From the NCBI GenBank assembly GCA_903905395.1, contig CAIVGD010000248.1, positions 1 through 5,988 on the forward strand: a stretch of DNA of 5,988 nt, given 5' to 3'. Below the pieces are notes generated by a model. That model was not told the origin of the DNA and ran no database searches. It saw only the letters and a list, made by a program, of their open reading frames with translations. This DNA comes from an uncultured Verrucomicrobiota bacterium (GTDB lineage: Bacteria > Verrucomicrobiota > Verrucomicrobiia > Methylacidiphilales > Verrucolacustridaceae). This document shows, in pieces, positions 5,381 to 5,988 of this stretch (its first letter is position 1; every line of letters begins with the position of its first letter). A program made the position numbers and the translations under genes.

Positions 5381-5988
5381 AACCGGTGCCCCATTCTCTT
5401 TTTCTTCGTTTCCAGATATTTCCGGTTGTGCCGGTTCGGCTCGATTCGGATCGGCACCTGATCCACCAACTCCAACCCATAACCAGCCAACCCCACCACC
5501 TTCCTCGGATTGTTCGTCAGCAACCGCATCCGCCTCACTCCCAGATCCGTCAGGATTTGCGCCCCAATCCCGTACTCCCGCAGATCCGCCGAAAATCCCA
5601 ACTTCCGGTTCGCATCCACCGTGTCAAAACCCCTTTCCTGTAAACGATAAGCCTGAATCTTCGCCGGCAACCCGATGCCCCGCCCCTCCTGCCGCATGTA
5701 CACCAGCACCCCTTTCCCCTCCTGCGCGATCCTTCGCAACGCATCGTGCAACTGATTCCCGCAATCACATCTCCTCGAAGCAAAAACATCCCCCGTCAGA
5801 CATTCACTATGCACCCGCACCAATACCGAATCCTTCGCTTTGGGCTTCCCCTTCACCAGCGCCAAGTGATGACTCCCGTCCGTCACCGCCCGGTAAAGAT
5901 GAAGATCGAACAGCCCGTACTCGGTCGGCAACTTCACAGTCTGCTCCCGCACCACGAGCCTCTCCTTCCTCCTGCGATATTCGATCAA
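5377..5988 (-). CDS. ribBA: GTP cyclohydrolase II domain, probable C-terminal part of RibBA (cut by the window edge)
   Basis: This domain opens the GTP imidazole ring to start riboflavin synthesis. The 204 codons visible here reach the right edge of the window with no stop. The codon at the edge reads TTG, not a real start. The first residues (LIEYRRRKERLVVRE) match the linker that joins the dihydroxybutanone-phosphate synthase (RibB) half to the RibA half in RibBA fusions, so the gene very probably continues beyond the window. RibA features are intact: PTEYG at 21-25, the zinc cysteines C63, C74 and C76 in ECLTGDVFASRRCDCG, the GTP-binding RQEGRGIGL at 99-107, LTNNPRK at 157-163, and a normal C-terminal EPNRHNRKYL...KRMGH end. 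The stop overlaps the ribH start (ATGA). That the RibB half exists and is functional cannot be seen here. Confidence 0.93.
   Translation of the reverse strand: MIEYRRRKERLVVREQTVKLPTEYGLFDLHLYRAVTDGSHHLALVKGKPKAKDSVLVRVHSECLTGDVFASRRCDCGNQLHDALRRIAQEGKGVLVYMRQEGRGIGLPAKIQAYRLQERGFDTVDANRKLGFSADLREYGIGAQILTDLGVRRMRLLTNNPRKVVGLAGYGLELVDQVPIRIEPNRHNRKYLETKKKRMGHRL

Overview
The window looks like an ordinary, gene-dense piece of a GC-rich bacterial chromosome. The RibH variant and the ribBA-ribH-nusB order fit a member of the Verrucomicrobia or the wider PVC group. That placement is inferred from protein style and gene order, not proven. Almost all bases are explained by eight genes in two convergent blocks.

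Plus-strand block (196-1910): a LeuT-like sodium-dependent amino-acid transporter of the NSS family, followed with an ATGA overlap by a 50-residue single-pass membrane protein. The second gene is easy to miss because it is so short; it looks like the small-subunit partner known from MetP/MetS-type NSS importers. An intrinsic-terminator-like hairpin at 91-110 separates this block from whatever lies to the left.

Minus-strand block (5988 down to 2018), in transcription order: the C-terminal GTP cyclohydrolase II part of a probable ribBA fusion (cut by the window edge), ribH, nusB, a 176-base gap, ribD, ribE, and a coiled-coil/C4 zinc-ribbon protein. Together ribBA, ribH, ribD and ribE cover the bacterial riboflavin pathway from GTP and ribulose 5-phosphate to riboflavin, apart from the separate dephosphorylation step. 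Four of the junctions are very tight: ATGA overlaps for ribBA/ribH and ribE/zinc ribbon, a 14-base overlap for ribH/nusB, and a 4-base gap for ribD/ribE with the ribD stop inside the ribE Shine-Dalgarno. The only loose joint is nusB-ribD, which holds two GC hairpins and a TTAAG-type hexamer repeat that recurs in the convergent spacer near 1966-1990.

The plus strand is strongly C-rich over G-poor throughout, whichever strand is coding. This accounts for the many long antisense open frames, none of which I accept as genes. I found no mobile element, CRISPR array, tRNA, rRNA or clear riboswitch, and no convincing new biological system. The points most worth a second look are the small transporter subunit, the composite hairpin/hexamer repeat, the ribH-nusB overlap and the divergent RibH active-site loop.
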